Of a stretch of 63,428 nucleotides of DNA, positions 25,304-35,711 are shown piece by piece. The DNA lies in contig NZ_JAQGJV010000026.1 in assembly GCF_028290435.1 (NCBI RefSeq), forward strand, positions 1-63,428, read 5' to 3'. The position numbers and the translations under genes are program-made. Positions within the stretch are counted from its first letter, which is position 1. Each line of letters starts with the position of its first letter. Below the pieces are notes generated by a model. It ran no database searches. It had not been told where the DNA came from and worked only from the letters and a program-made list of their open reading frames with translations. Source of the DNA: Devosia sp. Its GTDB lineage: Bacteria > Pseudomonadota > Alphaproteobacteria > Rhizobiales > Devosiaceae.

Positions 25304-26503
25304 ATGGTTGCGTACAAGGACTTCGTCCGGCTGTCTCAATCGAGCGATAGCGAAGAGCGCGGCAGTGCGGCCCATCTCGCTGCCATGGCCTATCTCAACC
25401 ATGATGGCCCGGCCGACGAGCAGGCGGCGCTGTATGCCTCGCTGATCAATTTCCTCGATGATCCTTCGGTCAAGGTGCGTGCGGCTCTGGCCTATGGCCT
25501 GCTGCATGCCGATATCGCGCCGCGTCCGATCATGCTGGCGCTGCTGCATGACAGCTCGGTCATTTCGCGCGCCGTCCTGCAATATTCGCCGGTGCTGATC
25601 GATGCCGATATCATGGGGCTGGTGCGCGGTTTCGATCTGTCGATGCTGGTGGCGGTGTGTCAGCGCAGCCGGATCAGCGAACGTCTCGGCGCCGCCCTGA
25701 TCGGGCGGCAGGAGCGGCCGGTGACGTTGCGGCTGCTCAGGCGAGCGGATGTCCCGGTGAGTGCGAGACTGCTGCAGGCTTTGGCGCAAAGCGATGGCCA
25801 TGATGCCGAGATGCGCGGGGCGCTGCTGGGCCGTCGCGACCTGCCGGCTGGCATCAGGGCTCTGCTGGTGCAGAAGGTTGCCGCCGCGCTGGGCAATGCG
25901 CGCATTGTCAAGGGCGCGCTGGCCAGTGACCGGCTGGAGCGCCTGTTGCGCAATAGCGGCGATACCGCGCTGTCGGCGATCGGCGAACGCGAAGCGGTGA
26001 AGGCGCAAACGGGTTTTGCCGCCGGGCTGATCGGGGCCGACCAATTGAATACCCGGTTGCTGCTGCATGCGGTGGTGACCGGGCATGTGATGTTTTTCGC
26101 CGATTGCCTCGCCGAACTCGGCCAGACCCCGCGCGACAAGGTGTTTTCGCTGCTGGAGAGCGGCAGCCGGCCGGCGCTTAATGCGCTGCTGGTGCGTTGC
26201 GGGCTGGGCGAGGGGATGCGCAACCTGTTCGCCAAGCTGGTGATGCACGCCCGCGCAGCGGACCTCGCCGATGACGCAGCCGCCCGCCATTATGTGGTGA
26301 CGGCGCTGACCGAGGAACTGATCGTCGATCATGGCGGCGTCATTCCCGAAGAGTTGGAAGAGGCCTTTGCCTATCTCAGCGAGCAGAATGTTCAATTGGC
26401 CCGCAAGGCTGCGCGCGGCGTAATGGCGGCCTTTGCCGGGATTGCCAATGCCCCGATGGCCCTGCCGATGCTGGACGAGCGGCTGGCGCTGCCGGCGGCC
26501 TAA
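25304..26503 (+). CDS. DUF2336 domain protein
   Basis: The 399-residue, mostly helical protein has HEAT-like repeats typical of alphaproteobacterial DUF2336 proteins ([19 protein letters not shown], then [16 protein letters not shown] and [12 protein letters not shown]). The family is conserved but has no assigned biochemistry. No signal or membrane segment is seen. Its stop overlaps the convergent nadK stop by 4 bases. Confidence 0.82.
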   Translation: MVAYKDFVRLSQSSDSEERGSAAHLAAMAYLNHDGPADEQAALYASLINFLDDPSVKVRAALAYGLLHADIAPRPIMLALLHDSSVISRAVLQYSPVLIDADIMGLVRGFDLSMLVAVCQRSRISERLGAALIGRQERPVTLRLLRRADVPVSARLLQALAQSDGHDAEMRGALLGRRDLPAGIRALLVQKVAAALGNARIVKGALASDRLERLLRNSGDTALSAIGEREAVKAQTGFAAGLIGADQLNTRLLLHAVVTGHVMFFADCLAELGQTPRDKVFSLLESGSRPALNALLVRCGLGEGMRNLFAKLVMHARAADLADDAAARHYVVTALTEELIVDHGGVIPEELEEAFAYLSEQNVQLARKAARGVMAAFAGIANAPMALPMLDERLALPAA

Positions 26504-27288
26504 TAGCGGAACTGTTCGCTCAGCACGCGTTCTTCCAGGCTCGTGCCGGGATCGAACAGCAGGGTCACGCCATGCGAGCGGTCTTCACGCACAGTGACCT
26601 CAAGGACATTCTGGAATTCGATATTGTCAGCCACGGCGCTGACCGGACGCTTGGCCGCTTCGCGGGTGATGAACTTGACCACGGCGCGATTGCCCAGGAT
26701 CGCACCGCGCCAGCGGCGGGGGCGGAACGGCGAGATCGGCGTTAGCGCCAGCAGCGGGGCCTCGATCGGCAGGATAGGGCCGTGGGCCGACAGGTTGTAG
26801 GCCGTGGAGCCGGCGGGCGTGGAGAGCAGAACGCCATCGCAGATCAGCTCTTCCAGCCGGGTTTCGCCATCGATGACGATCTGAATCTTGGCGGCCTGAT
26901 AGGTGGAGCGGAACAGCGACACTTCATTGAGCGCCAGGGCGGTCTGCGCGCGGCCGGTGGTATCGACCACCTGCATCGAGAGCGGATAGATCCGCGTCTG
27001 CTGCGCCGCTGCGAGGCGGTCACCCAAGTCATCCTCCGAGAAGGCGTTCATCATGAAGCCGACCGAGCCGAAATTCATGCCATAGACCGGCACGCTGGTG
27101 CGCATGACGCGGTGCAAGGTCTGTAACATCAGGCCGTCGCCGCCCAGGGCCACTACCACCTCAGCGGACTCGAAGGCGATGTTGCCATAGCGCTGCTGCA
27201 GGCGCTGGGCCGCGACATCAGCCTCCGGCGTGCCGTTGGTGACGAAACTGATGCGCTCGGTGGGTCGGCTGGCCACGGCATTCCTCAA
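26500..27288 (-). CDS. nadK: NAD kinase
   Basis: NadK phosphorylates NAD to NADP. The 262-residue cytoplasmic protein has GGDG at 49-52, the [12 protein letters not shown] loop, the conserved NEVSLFR, and [19 protein letters not shown]. It is on the short side, as usual for alphaproteobacterial NadK. It is divergent from the polysaccharide locus, and its own promoter must lie in 27289-27447. Confidence 0.93.
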   Translation of the reverse strand: MRNAVASRPTERISFVTNGTPEADVAAQRLQQRYGNIAFESAEVVVALGGDGLMLQTLHRVMRTSVPVYGMNFGSVGFMMNAFSEDDLGDRLAAAQQTRIYPLSMQVVDTTGRAQTALALNEVSLFRSTYQAAKIQIVIDGETRLEELICDGVLLSTPAGSTAYNLSAHGPILPIEAPLLALTPISPFRPRRWRGAILGNRAVVKFITREAAKRPVSAVADNIEFQNVLEVTVREDRSHGVTLLFDPGTSLEERVLSEQFRY

Positions 27289-27410
27289 AGACTCTAGAGC
27301 CCGATGCGGCGACTGCTATCATGCGGGCCGCCAGCGTGCCAGCCGGCAGGGAGCGACGTCACACTAGCCGGTGGTAATTTGCACCGCGCCTGATTTGGTA
27401 TTGGCATTTC

Positions 27411-27425
27411 TTAATATCTTGGTAA
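27411..27425. promoter_or_regulatory. Near-CtrA box upstream of the polysaccharide locus
   Basis: TTAA-TATCTTG-GTAA differs from TTAA-N7-TTAA by one base and is followed by C. It ends 22 bases before the first gene of the locus (27448). One mismatch is expected by chance fairly often, so this is weaker than the perfect boxes at 6252, 10436 and 24038. Confidence 0.35.
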
Positions 27426-27447
27426 CCTACGTACAAAGACGGAAGTA

Positions 27448-28230
27448 ATGGCAGCCAAGGCTGGGCAGGAGCGGGCGGCGATGCAAGTTTTGTCGTCCTA
27501 TGATACTGCGCGCACAAATGGCAGCGTGGCAGCTGAATTTGTTTGTTTCCCAGCCTCGAATCCATCGGCAAACAAGCACTCCGTCACGTTGCATTCTGCC
27601 AGTGGCTTGCCGATGCATTTGTTGGCGGGCAGGCCGGTGTCGGCGCGGTTGACGACATCGCGTGCGGTGCAACTCGTGGTCAAGCGTGCCATGGACATGG
27701 TTCTGGCGACTGTTGCCTTGGCGATCCTGGCGCCGGTGTTGGTTTTGCTGGCGATCGTCATCTGTCTGACCAGCAAGGGCCCGGCGCTATTCCGCCAGGA
27801 TCGGGACGGGCTGAACGGTGCCGTCATTTCGGTCTATAAATTTCGCTCCATGTATGTCGACCGCGCCGGGGTTACACCGATCGGTCGGTTTATCCGTCGA
27901 ACCAGTATGGACGAGCTGCCGCAATTGTTGAACGTGATCCGGGGCGATATGAGCCTCGTCGGGCCGCGTCCGCATCCGGTCGGATTGCTTGCGGCGGGTG
28001 GCCCGTATGAAGCACTGGTGCCGTATTATCACGCGCGCCATGTCATGAAACCGGGGATTTCAGGCTGGGCGCAGGCCAATGGTCTGCGGGGGCCAACCGA
28101 CAATGCGACGACGGCCCGCGCCCGCATCGAGCACGACATTGCCTACATTCAGAATTTCAATCTCCTGCTGGATATCCGGATCATGATCCGGACGGTTCTG
28201 CGCGAATTCGTCACGGGAACGGGCTATTAA
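27448..28230 (+). CDS. Initiating undecaprenyl-phosphate sugar-1-phosphate transferase
   Basis: The enzyme puts the first sugar phosphate on undecaprenyl phosphate at the inner membrane. The 260 residues include a variable N-terminus (about 1-70), one membrane segment (MDMVLATVALAILAPVLVLL, about 81-100), and the catalytic domain with FRQDRDG, YKFRSMYVD, RRTSMDELPQLLNV and RGDMSLVGPRP. This short ExoY-type form lacks the extra helices of WbaP/WcaJ. Whether glucose, galactose or another sugar is transferred cannot be read. First gene of the locus. Confidence 0.9.
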   Translation: MAAKAGQERAAMQVLSSYDTARTNGSVAAEFVCFPASNPSANKHSVTLHSASGLPMHLLAGRPVSARLTTSRAVQLVVKRAMDMVLATVALAILAPVLVLLAIVICLTSKGPALFRQDRDGLNGAVISVYKFRSMYVDRAGVTPIGRFIRRTSMDELPQLLNVIRGDMSLVGPRPHPVGLLAAGGPYEALVPYYHARHVMKPGISGWAQANGLRGPTDNATTARARIEHDIAYIQNFNLLLDIRIMIRTVLREFVTGTGY

Positions 28231-28270
28231 TCGATCCTGAGACGTCAACGCTCAGTGGGAGGTCAGTCAG

Positions 28271-29614
28271 ATGCGCATCGCTGTTGTTGGTTCGGGGTAT
28301 GTTGGCCTGGTGAGCGGCGCCTGCTTTGCCGATTTTGGGCATTCGGTTGCCTGCGTCGACACGGACGAGACCAAGATTGCCGCTTTGCAGGCCGGTGAGA
28401 TTTCGATTTTCGAGCCGGGTCTCAATTCTCTGGTGGCCGACAATGCCAAGGCCGGCCGCCTGACTTTTTCCACCAATGTGGCGGAAGCGGTAGCGGGCGC
28501 CGAAGTGGTGTTTATCGCCGTGGGGACGCCGTCGCGACGCGGCGACGGTCATGCGGACCTGTCCTATGTGTACGACGCTGCTCGTACCATCGGCCGGTCG
28601 ATCCAGCAGTTCACGGTCGTGGTGACCAAGTCCACCGTGCCGGTGGGCACGGGCGACGAGGTTGAGCGGCTGATCCGCGAGGTCAATCCCGAGGCCGATT
28701 TCGCCGTCGTGGCCAACCCCGAATTCTTGCGCGAGGGCGCGGCGATCCAGGATTTCAAGCACCCCGACCGCATCGTTGTGGGCCTGGACAGTGAGCGCGC
28801 CAAGCAGGTGATGACGGAAGTCTATCGGCCGCTGTTTCTCAACCAGTCGCCACTGTTCTTTGTTACGCGGCGGACGGCGGAGCTGATCAAATATGCGGGG
28901 AACGCATTCTTGGCGATGAAGATCACCTTCATCAACGAGATGGCTGATCTTTGCGAGGCGGTGGACGCCAATGTGCAGGACGTGGCGCGCGGCATTGGCC
29001 TCGACAACCGGATCGGCATGAAATTTCTCAATGCGGGCCCGGGCTATGGCGGTTCGTGTTTTCCCAAGGATACGTTGGCCCTGGTCAAGACAGCGCGTGA
29101 TCACAATAGCCCGGTCAACTTGATCGAGACCACCGTCGCCATCAACGACAACCGCAAGAGGGCGATGGCGCGCAAGATCATCGCGGCCTGTGGCGGCAGC
29201 GTCCGCGGCAAGACCATCGCCATCCTCGGACTGACCTTCAAGCCCAATACAGATGACATGCGCGACGCCCCATCCATCACAATCATCCAGACGTTGCAGG
29301 ACAACGGCGCGATCATTCGGGCGTTCGATCCTGAGGGCATGAAGCCTGCTGCCAGGCTGCTGGACAATGTGCAGTTCGGCACCGACGCGTATGACGTTGC
29401 CAGGGGGGCGCATGCGACAGTGATCGTGACCGAGTGGAACCAGTTCCGCTCGCTCGACCTGGCTCATTTACGCACCATCATGGCCGAACCCGTATTGGTG
29501 GATTTGCGCAATATCTACAATCGCGCTGACGCGGTGGCCCATGGACTGATGTATTCAAGCATCGGCCGGCCAGAAGGCGCGGCGCCAGGACATTTGGCGG
29601 AGGCGGCCGAATAA
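28271..29614 (+). CDS. ugd: UDP-glucose 6-dehydrogenase
   Basis: Ugd oxidises UDP-glucose to UDP-glucuronate with NAD. The 447 residues show GSGYVGLVSGACFADFGH at the N-terminus, TKSTVPVGTGDE, NPEFLREGAAIQDF, the catalytic cysteine in GGSCFPKDTLAL, and the C-terminal domain LGLTFKPNTDDMRDAPS. All are complete. The product feeds the UDP-xylose synthase gene 82 bases downstream and probably the epimerase at 18343. Confidence 0.95.
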   Translation: MRIAVVGSGYVGLVSGACFADFGHSVACVDTDETKIAALQAGEISIFEPGLNSLVADNAKAGRLTFSTNVAEAVAGAEVVFIAVGTPSRRGDGHADLSYVYDAARTIGRSIQQFTVVVTKSTVPVGTGDEVERLIREVNPEADFAVVANPEFLREGAAIQDFKHPDRIVVGLDSERAKQVMTEVYRPLFLNQSPLFFVTRRTAELIKYAGNAFLAMKITFINEMADLCEAVDANVQDVARGIGLDNRIGMKFLNAGPGYGGSCFPKDTLALVKTARDHNSPVNLIETTVAINDNRKRAMARKIIAACGGSVRGKTIAILGLTFKPNTDDMRDAPSITIIQTLQDNGAIIRAFDPEGMKPAARLLDNVQFGTDAYDVARGAHATVIVTEWNQFRSLDLAHLRTIMAEPVLVDLRNIYNRADAVAHGLMYSSIGRPEGAAPGHLAEAAE

Positions 29615-29696
29615 TCTCGACGGGTTAGGGACCGTTGAGACGACGAAATGTAAGCGCCGCTCTTTGCGGCGGTGTCGAATATGAGTGGGGGCTCAT

Positions 29697-30701
29697 GTGG
29701 CGAAGCGTATTTTGGTGACTGGCGGGGCCGGATTTATCGGTTCCCATCTCTGCGACCGGCTGCTGCGGGACGGCAATGACGTGCTGTGCGTCGACAATTT
29801 CCTGACCGGCAGCCAGGCCAATGTTGAGCATCTGCTCGATCAGCATTTTGAGATCATGGAGCATGACGTCACGTCGCCGCTGCAGGTTGAGGTCGATCAA
29901 ATCTATAATCTGGCCTGTCCGGCCTCGCCGGTGCATTACCAGGCCGATCCGGTGCGGACCACCAAGACCAGCGTCATGGGCGCGATCAACATGCTGGATT
30001 TGGCCGGGCGGCTCGATGTGCCGATCCTGCAGGCCTCGACCTCAGAGGTCTATGGCGATCCCGAAGTGCATCCGCAGCCTGAAAGCTATCTGGGCAACGT
30101 CAACACCATCGGCCCGCGCGCCTGCTACGACGAGGGCAAGCGTTGTGCCGAAGCGCTGTTCTTCGACTATCACCGCCAGCACCAGTTGCAGATCAAGGTG
30201 ATCCGCATCTTCAACACCTATGGCCCCAACATGCATCCGGACGACGGGCGCGTGGTATCCAATTTCATTGTGCAGGCGCTGCGCGGTGAGGACATCACGA
30301 TTTATGGCGATGGCAGCCAGACGCGGTCGTTCTGCTATGTCGACGATCTGGTGAAAGCCATGGTCGCCATGATGGGTACCGACGGCTCGGTGACCGGACC
30401 GATCAATATCGGCAATCCCGATGAGATTACCGTCAACCAATTGGCCCAGCTGGTGATCGACATGACCAATTCGAACTCCAGACTAGTCCACAAGGCTTTG
30501 CCGGTCGATGATCCGCGCCAGCGCAGGCCCGACATCACCTTGGCGCGGCAGGTTCTGGGGTGGGCGCCCAGCGTGCAATTGCGCGCTGGACTGGCGCGGA
30601 CCATCCGCTATTTCGATGCGCTGCTCCAGGTCAATGGCGCCAATCTGGCGCAGGACAACCTCCCCGCGCAGGGTCCTTTCACCGTCGAGACGGGGTTTTG
30701 A
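29697..30701 (+). CDS. uxs: UDP-glucuronate decarboxylase (UDP-xylose synthase)
   Basis: This SDR enzyme converts UDP-glucuronate to UDP-xylose. From the GTG at 29697 (334 residues; GGGGG a few bases upstream), it has [16 protein letters not shown], the diagnostic [31 protein letters not shown], and [16 protein letters not shown] with the catalytic Tyr and Lys. These strings are characteristic of UXS rather than other epimerases. A GTG at 29685 is in frame. Ugd supplies its substrate. Confidence 0.92.
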   Translation: MAKRILVTGGAGFIGSHLCDRLLRDGNDVLCVDNFLTGSQANVEHLLDQHFEIMEHDVTSPLQVEVDQIYNLACPASPVHYQADPVRTTKTSVMGAINMLDLAGRLDVPILQASTSEVYGDPEVHPQPESYLGNVNTIGPRACYDEGKRCAEALFFDYHRQHQLQIKVIRIFNTYGPNMHPDDGRVVSNFIVQALRGEDITIYGDGSQTRSFCYVDDLVKAMVAMMGTDGSVTGPINIGNPDEITVNQLAQLVIDMTNSNSRLVHKALPVDDPRQRRPDITLARQVLGWAPSVQLRAGLARTIRYFDALLQVNGANLAQDNLPAQGPFTVETGF

Positions 30702-30703
30702 GT

Positions 30704-31765
30704 TTGCCCAAGGTTGCGTTGATTACGGGCGTCACGGGGCAAGACGGGGCTTATCTATCGCAACTGCTGCTGGACAAGGGATATATCGTCCATGGCGTCA
30801 AACGGCGGTCCTCTTCGTTCAATACCGGGCGTATCGAGCACATCTATCAGGACCCGCATGAGACCGATCCGCGGTTCGTGCTGCACTATGGCGATATGAG
30901 CGATGCCACCAACCTGATCCGCATCGTGCAGGAAACCCAGCCGGACGAAATCTACAATCTAGCCGCGCAAAGCCATGTTCAGGTGTCGTTCGAGACGCCC
31001 GAATATACCGCCAATGTCGATGGCCTGGGCACGTTGCGGCTGCTCGAGGCGATCCGCATTCTTCGCCTTGAGGAGAAATGCAAATTCTACCAGGCCTCGA
31101 CCTCGGAACTCTATGGCCAAGCCCGGGAAGTGCCGCAACGCGAGACGACGCCGTTCTATCCGCGTTCGCCCTATGGGGTGGCCAAGCTCTACGCCTATTG
31201 GATCGTGGTCAATTACCGCGAGGCCTATGGGCTGCACGCCTCCAACGGCATTCTGTTCAACCATGAAAGCCCCTTGCGGGGTGAGACGTTCGTGACCCGC
31301 AAGATCACGCGCGCCGTTGCGGCCATCCATACGGGGGCCCAAGATAAATTGTATCTCGGCAATCTCGATGCGCAGCGCGATTGGGGGCATGCGCGGGACT
31401 ATGTGCGCGGCATGTGGCTGATGCTGCAGCAGGAGAAGGGGGACGACTACGTGTTGGCCACTGGCCGGGCCACCTCGGTGCGTCAATTCGCCGAATGGGC
31501 CTTTGAGAATGTCGGTATGGCGCTGGAGTGGACGGGCTGTGGGGCCGACGAAAAGGGCCGAGACGCCAGGACGGGCAAGGTCGTGGTCGAAGTCGACCCG
31601 CGCTATTTCCGCCCAACAGAAGCGGACTTGCTGCTCGGCGACCCCGCCAAGGCGTATGAGAAATTGGGTTGGACGCACGAAATATCGGTGCGCGCGCTGA
31701 TCGCCGAAATGGTGCGCGAAGACCTTAGGGGCGTGCAGGTCGCGCCCGCGATGGTGGACGCATGA
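30704..31765 (+). CDS. gmd: GDP-mannose 4,6-dehydratase
   Basis: Gmd makes GDP-4-keto-6-deoxymannose, the precursor of GDP-fucose. The 353 residues begin [17 protein letters not shown] (NADP site), continue with [15 protein letters not shown] and YNLAAQSHV, and carry the catalytic STSELYG...[12 protein letters not shown]. They end in the RYFRPTEVD-like [11 protein letters not shown] motif. The start is a TTG at 30704 just past the uxs stop (a TTG at 30698 overlaps it). The partner gene for the next step follows with a 4-base overlap. Confidence 0.95.
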   Translation: MPKVALITGVTGQDGAYLSQLLLDKGYIVHGVKRRSSSFNTGRIEHIYQDPHETDPRFVLHYGDMSDATNLIRIVQETQPDEIYNLAAQSHVQVSFETPEYTANVDGLGTLRLLEAIRILRLEEKCKFYQASTSELYGQAREVPQRETTPFYPRSPYGVAKLYAYWIVVNYREAYGLHASNGILFNHESPLRGETFVTRKITRAVAAIHTGAQDKLYLGNLDAQRDWGHARDYVRGMWLMLQQEKGDDYVLATGRATSVRQFAEWAFENVGMALEWTGCGADEKGRDARTGKVVVEVDPRYFRPTEADLLLGDPAKAYEKLGWTHEISVRALIAEMVREDLRGVQVAPAMVDA

Positions 31766-32715
31766 CATACGCGCTGGCCGGCAAAAAGGTTTGGGTGGCG
31801 GGCCATCGGGGAATGGTTGGCAGCGCGGTGGTACGCCGCCTGGCGTCAGAGGGCGTGCAGTTGATCATCGCCGACCGGCGCGAGGTTGATCTCAGGCGCC
31901 AGTCCGAAACAGAGGCTTTTGTCGCCAAGACCCTGCCGGATGCCGTTGTGATCGCCGCGGCAAAGGTCGGCGGCATTTTGGCAAATGACAGCTTTCCGGC
32001 CGATTTTCTCTACGACAACCTGATGATCGAGGCCAATATCATCCACGCGGCACATTCGAGCGGCGTGGAAAAACTGCTGTCGCTCGGCTCGTCGTGCATT
32101 TATCCGCGACTGGCGCCGCAGCCCATCCCGGAAGCGGCGCTGCTGAGCGGTCCGCTGGAGCCGACCAACGAATGTTACGCCATCGCCAAGATTGCGGGGA
32201 TCAAGCTCGCCCAGTCTTATCGCAAGCAATATGGCCATGATTTCATCTCGGCCATGCCGACCAATCTTTACGGCCCTGGTGACAATTTCGATTTGAGGTC
32301 CGGCCATGTGCTGCCGGCCCTGATCCGCAAGGCGCACGAGGCCAAGTTGCGGGGCGACACTGAAATCACGGTGTGGGGCACGGGGACGCCGCGCCGCGAA
32401 TTCCTGCATGTCGACGATTGTGCCGATGCACTGCTGTTTCTGCTCAAGAACTATTCGGAGTTCGAGCACATCAATATCGGCTCGGGCGCAGACGTCACCA
32501 TTCTGGAACTGACGCGGCTTGTCTGCCGCGTGGTGGGTTTTACCGGTGCGATTGCGCATGATGTGTCCAAGCCTGACGGCACGCCTCGCAAGCTGATGAG
32601 CAGCGACAAGCTGCGGGCGATGGACTGGACGCCGCGCATTGGCCTGGAACAGGGGATCGCCGACACCTATCGGTGGTTCCTCGCCAATATGCCGACGACG
32701 TTGGAATCGGCGTGA
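31762..32715 (+). CDS. fcl: GDP-L-fucose synthase
   Basis: Fcl epimerises and reduces the Gmd product to GDP-L-fucose using NADPH. The 317-residue protein has [35 protein letters not shown] with the catalytic Ser and Cys, [17 protein letters not shown] with YxxxK, and [12 protein letters not shown]. It overlaps gmd (ATGA). Its presence predicts fucose, or a derivative of it, in the exported polysaccharide. Confidence 0.94.
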   Translation: MTYALAGKKVWVAGHRGMVGSAVVRRLASEGVQLIIADRREVDLRRQSETEAFVAKTLPDAVVIAAAKVGGILANDSFPADFLYDNLMIEANIIHAAHSSGVEKLLSLGSSCIYPRLAPQPIPEAALLSGPLEPTNECYAIAKIAGIKLAQSYRKQYGHDFISAMPTNLYGPGDNFDLRSGHVLPALIRKAHEAKLRGDTEITVWGTGTPRREFLHVDDCADALLFLLKNYSEFEHINIGSGADVTILELTRLVCRVVGFTGAIAHDVSKPDGTPRKLMSSDKLRAMDWTPRIGLEQGIADTYRWFLANMPTTLESA

Positions 32716-33677
32716 TGGGCAAGACGGCGGTCATCACGGGAGGCTGCGGGTTTTTCGGGACGCATCTGATGCGGGCGCTGGCACTCGATCCGGCTTATGA
32801 GCGCATTATCCTGGCCGACATCAAGGAGCCTCGCGAGTTGTCGGCGAAGGCCGAATATGTTCGCGTCGATGTCTGCGAGGCGATCGATCTGCCGGTATTG
32901 GGCGAGGTCGAGGTCTACAATTTTGCCGCCGTGCACACCACGCCGGGGCATGAGGATTGGGAATATTACTGGACCAACGTGGCAGGAGCCACCAATGCGT
33001 GCCGTTTCGCGACACGGGTCGGCGCAAGACGTATGGTGTTTGCCAGCACCATGTCGGTCTATGGACCGCAGGAAGTGCAGGTCGATGAAACCACCGTGCC
33101 CAAGCCGGTAAACGCCTACGGCCGCTCCAAGCTGCTGGCGGAGAATATCCATCGCGATTGGCAGGCGAGCGACGCTGCCAACCGGCTATTGGTTGTGCGG
33201 CCTGCGGTGATCTTTGGGGAAGGCGAACGTGGCAATTTCACCCGGCTGGCCGGGCTATTGCGCCGGGGATTGTTTGTTTATCCGGGCCGAACCGATACGA
33301 TCAAGGCCTGCGCCCCGGTGGAAGATTTTCCGCGCAGCATCGCTTTCATGGGCGCGTTCGACGAGCCCGTCCTCACCTATATTTACGCGTATCCGGACCG
33401 TACGACTACCGAGGCAATCAACCGGAGTTTTGCCGAGGCTGGGGGCTTCAGGACTCCGCGTCTGGTCATTCCAGCCAGCCTGATGATGGTCGGGGCGTTT
33501 GCGTTTGAGTTGCTGGCGAAGATCGGGCTCAAGACCTCGATCAACCGCGTCCGCATGGGCAAGTTGCTGCATTCGACCAATGTCTATCCGCGTCAATTGC
33601 TCGATCGTGGATGGACGTTTCGTTATTCGCTGACCGAGGCGTTGGCGCGCTGGAAGGCCATCAGTGATTTCAAGTGA
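32715..33677 (+). CDS. NAD-dependent epimerase/dehydratase, substrate unknown
   Basis: The 320-residue SDR protein has ITGGCGFFGTHLMRAL for NAD and the catalytic set STMSVYG...VNAYGRSKLLAEN. The middle is typical of extended SDRs (VVRPAVIFGEGERGNFT). The C-terminal third, with a hydrophobic stretch (LVIPASLMMVGAFAFELLAK), resembles 3-beta-HSD/isomerase-like sugar epimerases rather than UDP-glucose 4-epimerase. The start ATG overlaps the fcl stop (TGATG). It probably modifies a nucleotide or lipid-linked sugar in this locus. Confidence 0.8.
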   Translation: MGKTAVITGGCGFFGTHLMRALALDPAYERIILADIKEPRELSAKAEYVRVDVCEAIDLPVLGEVEVYNFAAVHTTPGHEDWEYYWTNVAGATNACRFATRVGARRMVFASTMSVYGPQEVQVDETTVPKPVNAYGRSKLLAENIHRDWQASDAANRLLVVRPAVIFGEGERGNFTRLAGLLRRGLFVYPGRTDTIKACAPVEDFPRSIAFMGAFDEPVLTYIYAYPDRTTTEAINRSFAEAGGFRTPRLVIPASLMMVGAFAFELLAKIGLKTSINRVRMGKLLHSTNVYPRQLLDRGWTFRYSLTEALARWKAISDFK

Positions 33678-33696
33678 TGATGGAGCCCGGCGCCCT

Positions 33697-34953
33697 ATGA
33701 AGCTCCTGCTGCACGATTATAGCGGCCACGCGTTCACTGCCCAGTTGGGGCGGGCGTTGGCGTGTCGTGGCATCGAGGTCGTCTATGCCTCTTTCGAGGG
33801 GTTCGCGACGCCCAAGGGCCGGGTGGCTGGAATGGTAGGCGATCCGGCCAGTTTTCGCGCGGTGCAGATCGGCATTTCGGAAGAATTCGACAAGGACAAT
33901 CTGCTGAAACGGCATCGCCAGCAGCTCGAATATGCAAGGCGGATTCGAGCGCTGGTATTGGCTGAGAGGCCGGATGTGGTGCTGTCCGCCAATGCGCCGA
34001 TTGAGGTGCAGGAGCATTTACTGACCGCTTGCCGGACACTGGGGGCGGCGTTCGTTTTCTGGGTGCAGGATATCCATGCCGAGGCGATCGAGCGGATCAT
34101 CGGCAAGAAGAATGACGTTTTGGGCAGGCTGGTGGGGGCCTATTATCGACGCAAGGAAGCGCGAGTGCTGCGCGACAGCGATGGCGTAGTGGTGATCGCG
34201 GAGGCCTTCCGCGATGTGTTGGCTGGGCCGCGCTGGGGGCTGGATGTCTCGCACATGGTGGTCATCGAGAACTGGGCCAATATCGCCGACATGCCGTCGC
34301 TGCCGCGTGACAATGTCTGGGTTCAAGAGAACATGCGGGAAGGGCGCCACCGCGTGGTCTATTCGGGAACGCTCGCCCGCAAGCACAATCCGGGCCTGCT
34401 GCTGGAGTTGGCGCGCAAGCTGGATGCCGATGTGTATTTGTTCTCCCAAGGATCGGGAGCGGACCTCGTGCGTGATGCCGCGTCGGCCGAGGGTTTGGAC
34501 AATGTCATCGTCAGGCCATGGGTCTCGGTGGAGGACTTGCCGAGCATGCTCGCCGGCGCCGATATTGCATTGGCGATCATCGAGGCCGATGCCGGTGTGT
34601 TCTCAGTGCCGTCCAAGGTGCTGAGCTATCTGGCAGCCGGGCAGCCCATTTTGGCGTCGATTCCGGAGCAGAACCTCGCGGCCGTCACGGTGGCGCGCGA
34701 AGGGGCCGGCTTGGTCGCCGCACCGGGCGATATCGAAGCGCTGGTTCAGTATGCGCGTGCCTTGCTGGAGCAGCCGGAGTTGAGGGCCAGGATGGGTCGG
34801 GCTGGTCGTGCCTACGCGGAAAAAGCGTTCGATATCGACCTCATCTCTGCACGGTTTGAACTGATCCTGCGCAATGCCTCACCAACGCCTCAAGCAAAAA
34901 CTGCGCCGATTTTCAGTCCTCAGGATAGTGCTGGGGTGGGAGAGCCGGTGTGA
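33697..34953 (+). CDS. Glycosyltransferase, GT4-like (GT-B fold)
   Basis: The 418-residue protein starts MKLLLHDYSGHAFTAQLGRALA. Its C-terminal Rossmann half has VVYSGTLARKHNPGLLLELARKL, then LPSMLAGADIALAIIEADAGVFSVPSKVLSYLAAG, the usual nucleotide-sugar loop with the EX7E-like region. It is a cytoplasmic transferase acting on lipid-linked intermediates. Sugar donor and acceptor are unknown. The frame is open to a GTG at 33664, inside the previous gene. The next gene overlaps by 4 bases. Confidence 0.87.
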   Translation: MKLLLHDYSGHAFTAQLGRALACRGIEVVYASFEGFATPKGRVAGMVGDPASFRAVQIGISEEFDKDNLLKRHRQQLEYARRIRALVLAERPDVVLSANAPIEVQEHLLTACRTLGAAFVFWVQDIHAEAIERIIGKKNDVLGRLVGAYYRRKEARVLRDSDGVVVIAEAFRDVLAGPRWGLDVSHMVVIENWANIADMPSLPRDNVWVQENMREGRHRVVYSGTLARKHNPGLLLELARKLDADVYLFSQGSGADLVRDAASAEGLDNVIVRPWVSVEDLPSMLAGADIALAIIEADAGVFSVPSKVLSYLAAGQPILASIPEQNLAAVTVAREGAGLVAAPGDIEALVQYARALLEQPELRARMGRAGRAYAEKAFDIDLISARFELILRNASPTPQAKTAPIFSPQDSAGVGEPV

Positions 34954-35711
34954 GATTTTCCATCGTCACCATCGTCTGGAACAATCTTTCCGGGCTGCGG
35001 AAAACAGCGCAGAGCCTGCGAGGACAGCAGCGCGAATTGTTTGAATGGATCGTGGTGGACGGCGGCTCGACCGACGGCACGCTGGAGGCGCTCGCCGAGT
35101 TCTCCGGCCTGATGGATCATTTCCAGTCGGGGCCGGATCGTGGGCTTTATGACGCCATGAATAAGGGCATTGCCCGGGCAAGCGGGCAGTATGTGCTGTT
35201 TCTCAACGGCGACGATATCTTGCTGCCTGATGTGTTGGCGCGAACCGAGCAAAGGCTCGCGGACGACGGGCGCGGCTATAGCCTGATTTTCGGGGAAGTG
35301 GCGCTGCTGTTCAGCAATGGCCGGGTTCGGCATCGCAAGGTGCTGCCGCCCGATGTCCACCTTTGGCATCGCATGCCCACCTCGCATCAGGCGACGTTCA
35401 TCAGCCTAGCCGAGCATCTGCTAATACCGCACGACCTGAGCTATAGTGTCAGCTCGGATTATTACACGATCGCCAAAATCTATCAGAACCGGCGCGATAA
35501 CGTGCTCCTGCTGAACTATGAGGTGGCGCAGACGCCGATCGGCGGGGCGTCATTCACCGCCCGGCATCCGTTGCGCATGTTGCGGGATCACCATCGAATT
35601 CAGACCGAAGTGCTGAATGTGCCGGCGGTTATCAAATGGGCCAGTCTCGCCCGGAAGGCGGTGGCGATCGGGGCCATCCGAATAATCCAGACCTTTCCGG
35701 GGCGGGCATGA
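34950..35711 (+). CDS. Glycosyltransferase family 2
   Basis: From a GTG overlapping the previous stop, the 253-residue protein has the GT-A start FSIVTIVWNNLSGLRKTAQS, the WIVVDGGSTDGT nucleotide site, GLYDAMNKGIARASG, and the metal motif FLNGDDIL. This matches the WcaE/colanic-acid-like GT2 subgroup. It is soluble, probably peripheral at the inner membrane. The donor is unknown. Confidence 0.9.
   Translation: MRFSIVTIVWNNLSGLRKTAQSLRGQQRELFEWIVVDGGSTDGTLEALAEFSGLMDHFQSGPDRGLYDAMNKGIARASGQYVLFLNGDDILLPDVLARTEQRLADDGRGYSLIFGEVALLFSNGRVRHRKVLPPDVHLWHRMPTSHQATFISLAEHLLIPHDLSYSVSSDYYTIAKIYQNRRDNVLLLNYEVAQTPIGGASFTARHPLRMLRDHHRIQTEVLNVPAVIKWASLARKAVAIGAIRIIQTFPGRA

Noticed and set aside
27395..27412. 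Sigma-54 type promoter (TTGGCA...) before the polysaccharide locus
   Set aside because: The -12 GC element is absent at the required spacing.
28211..29467. Open frame of 418 codons antisense to ugd
   Set aside because: ugd is complete with all its motifs, and the antisense product has no recognisable fold.
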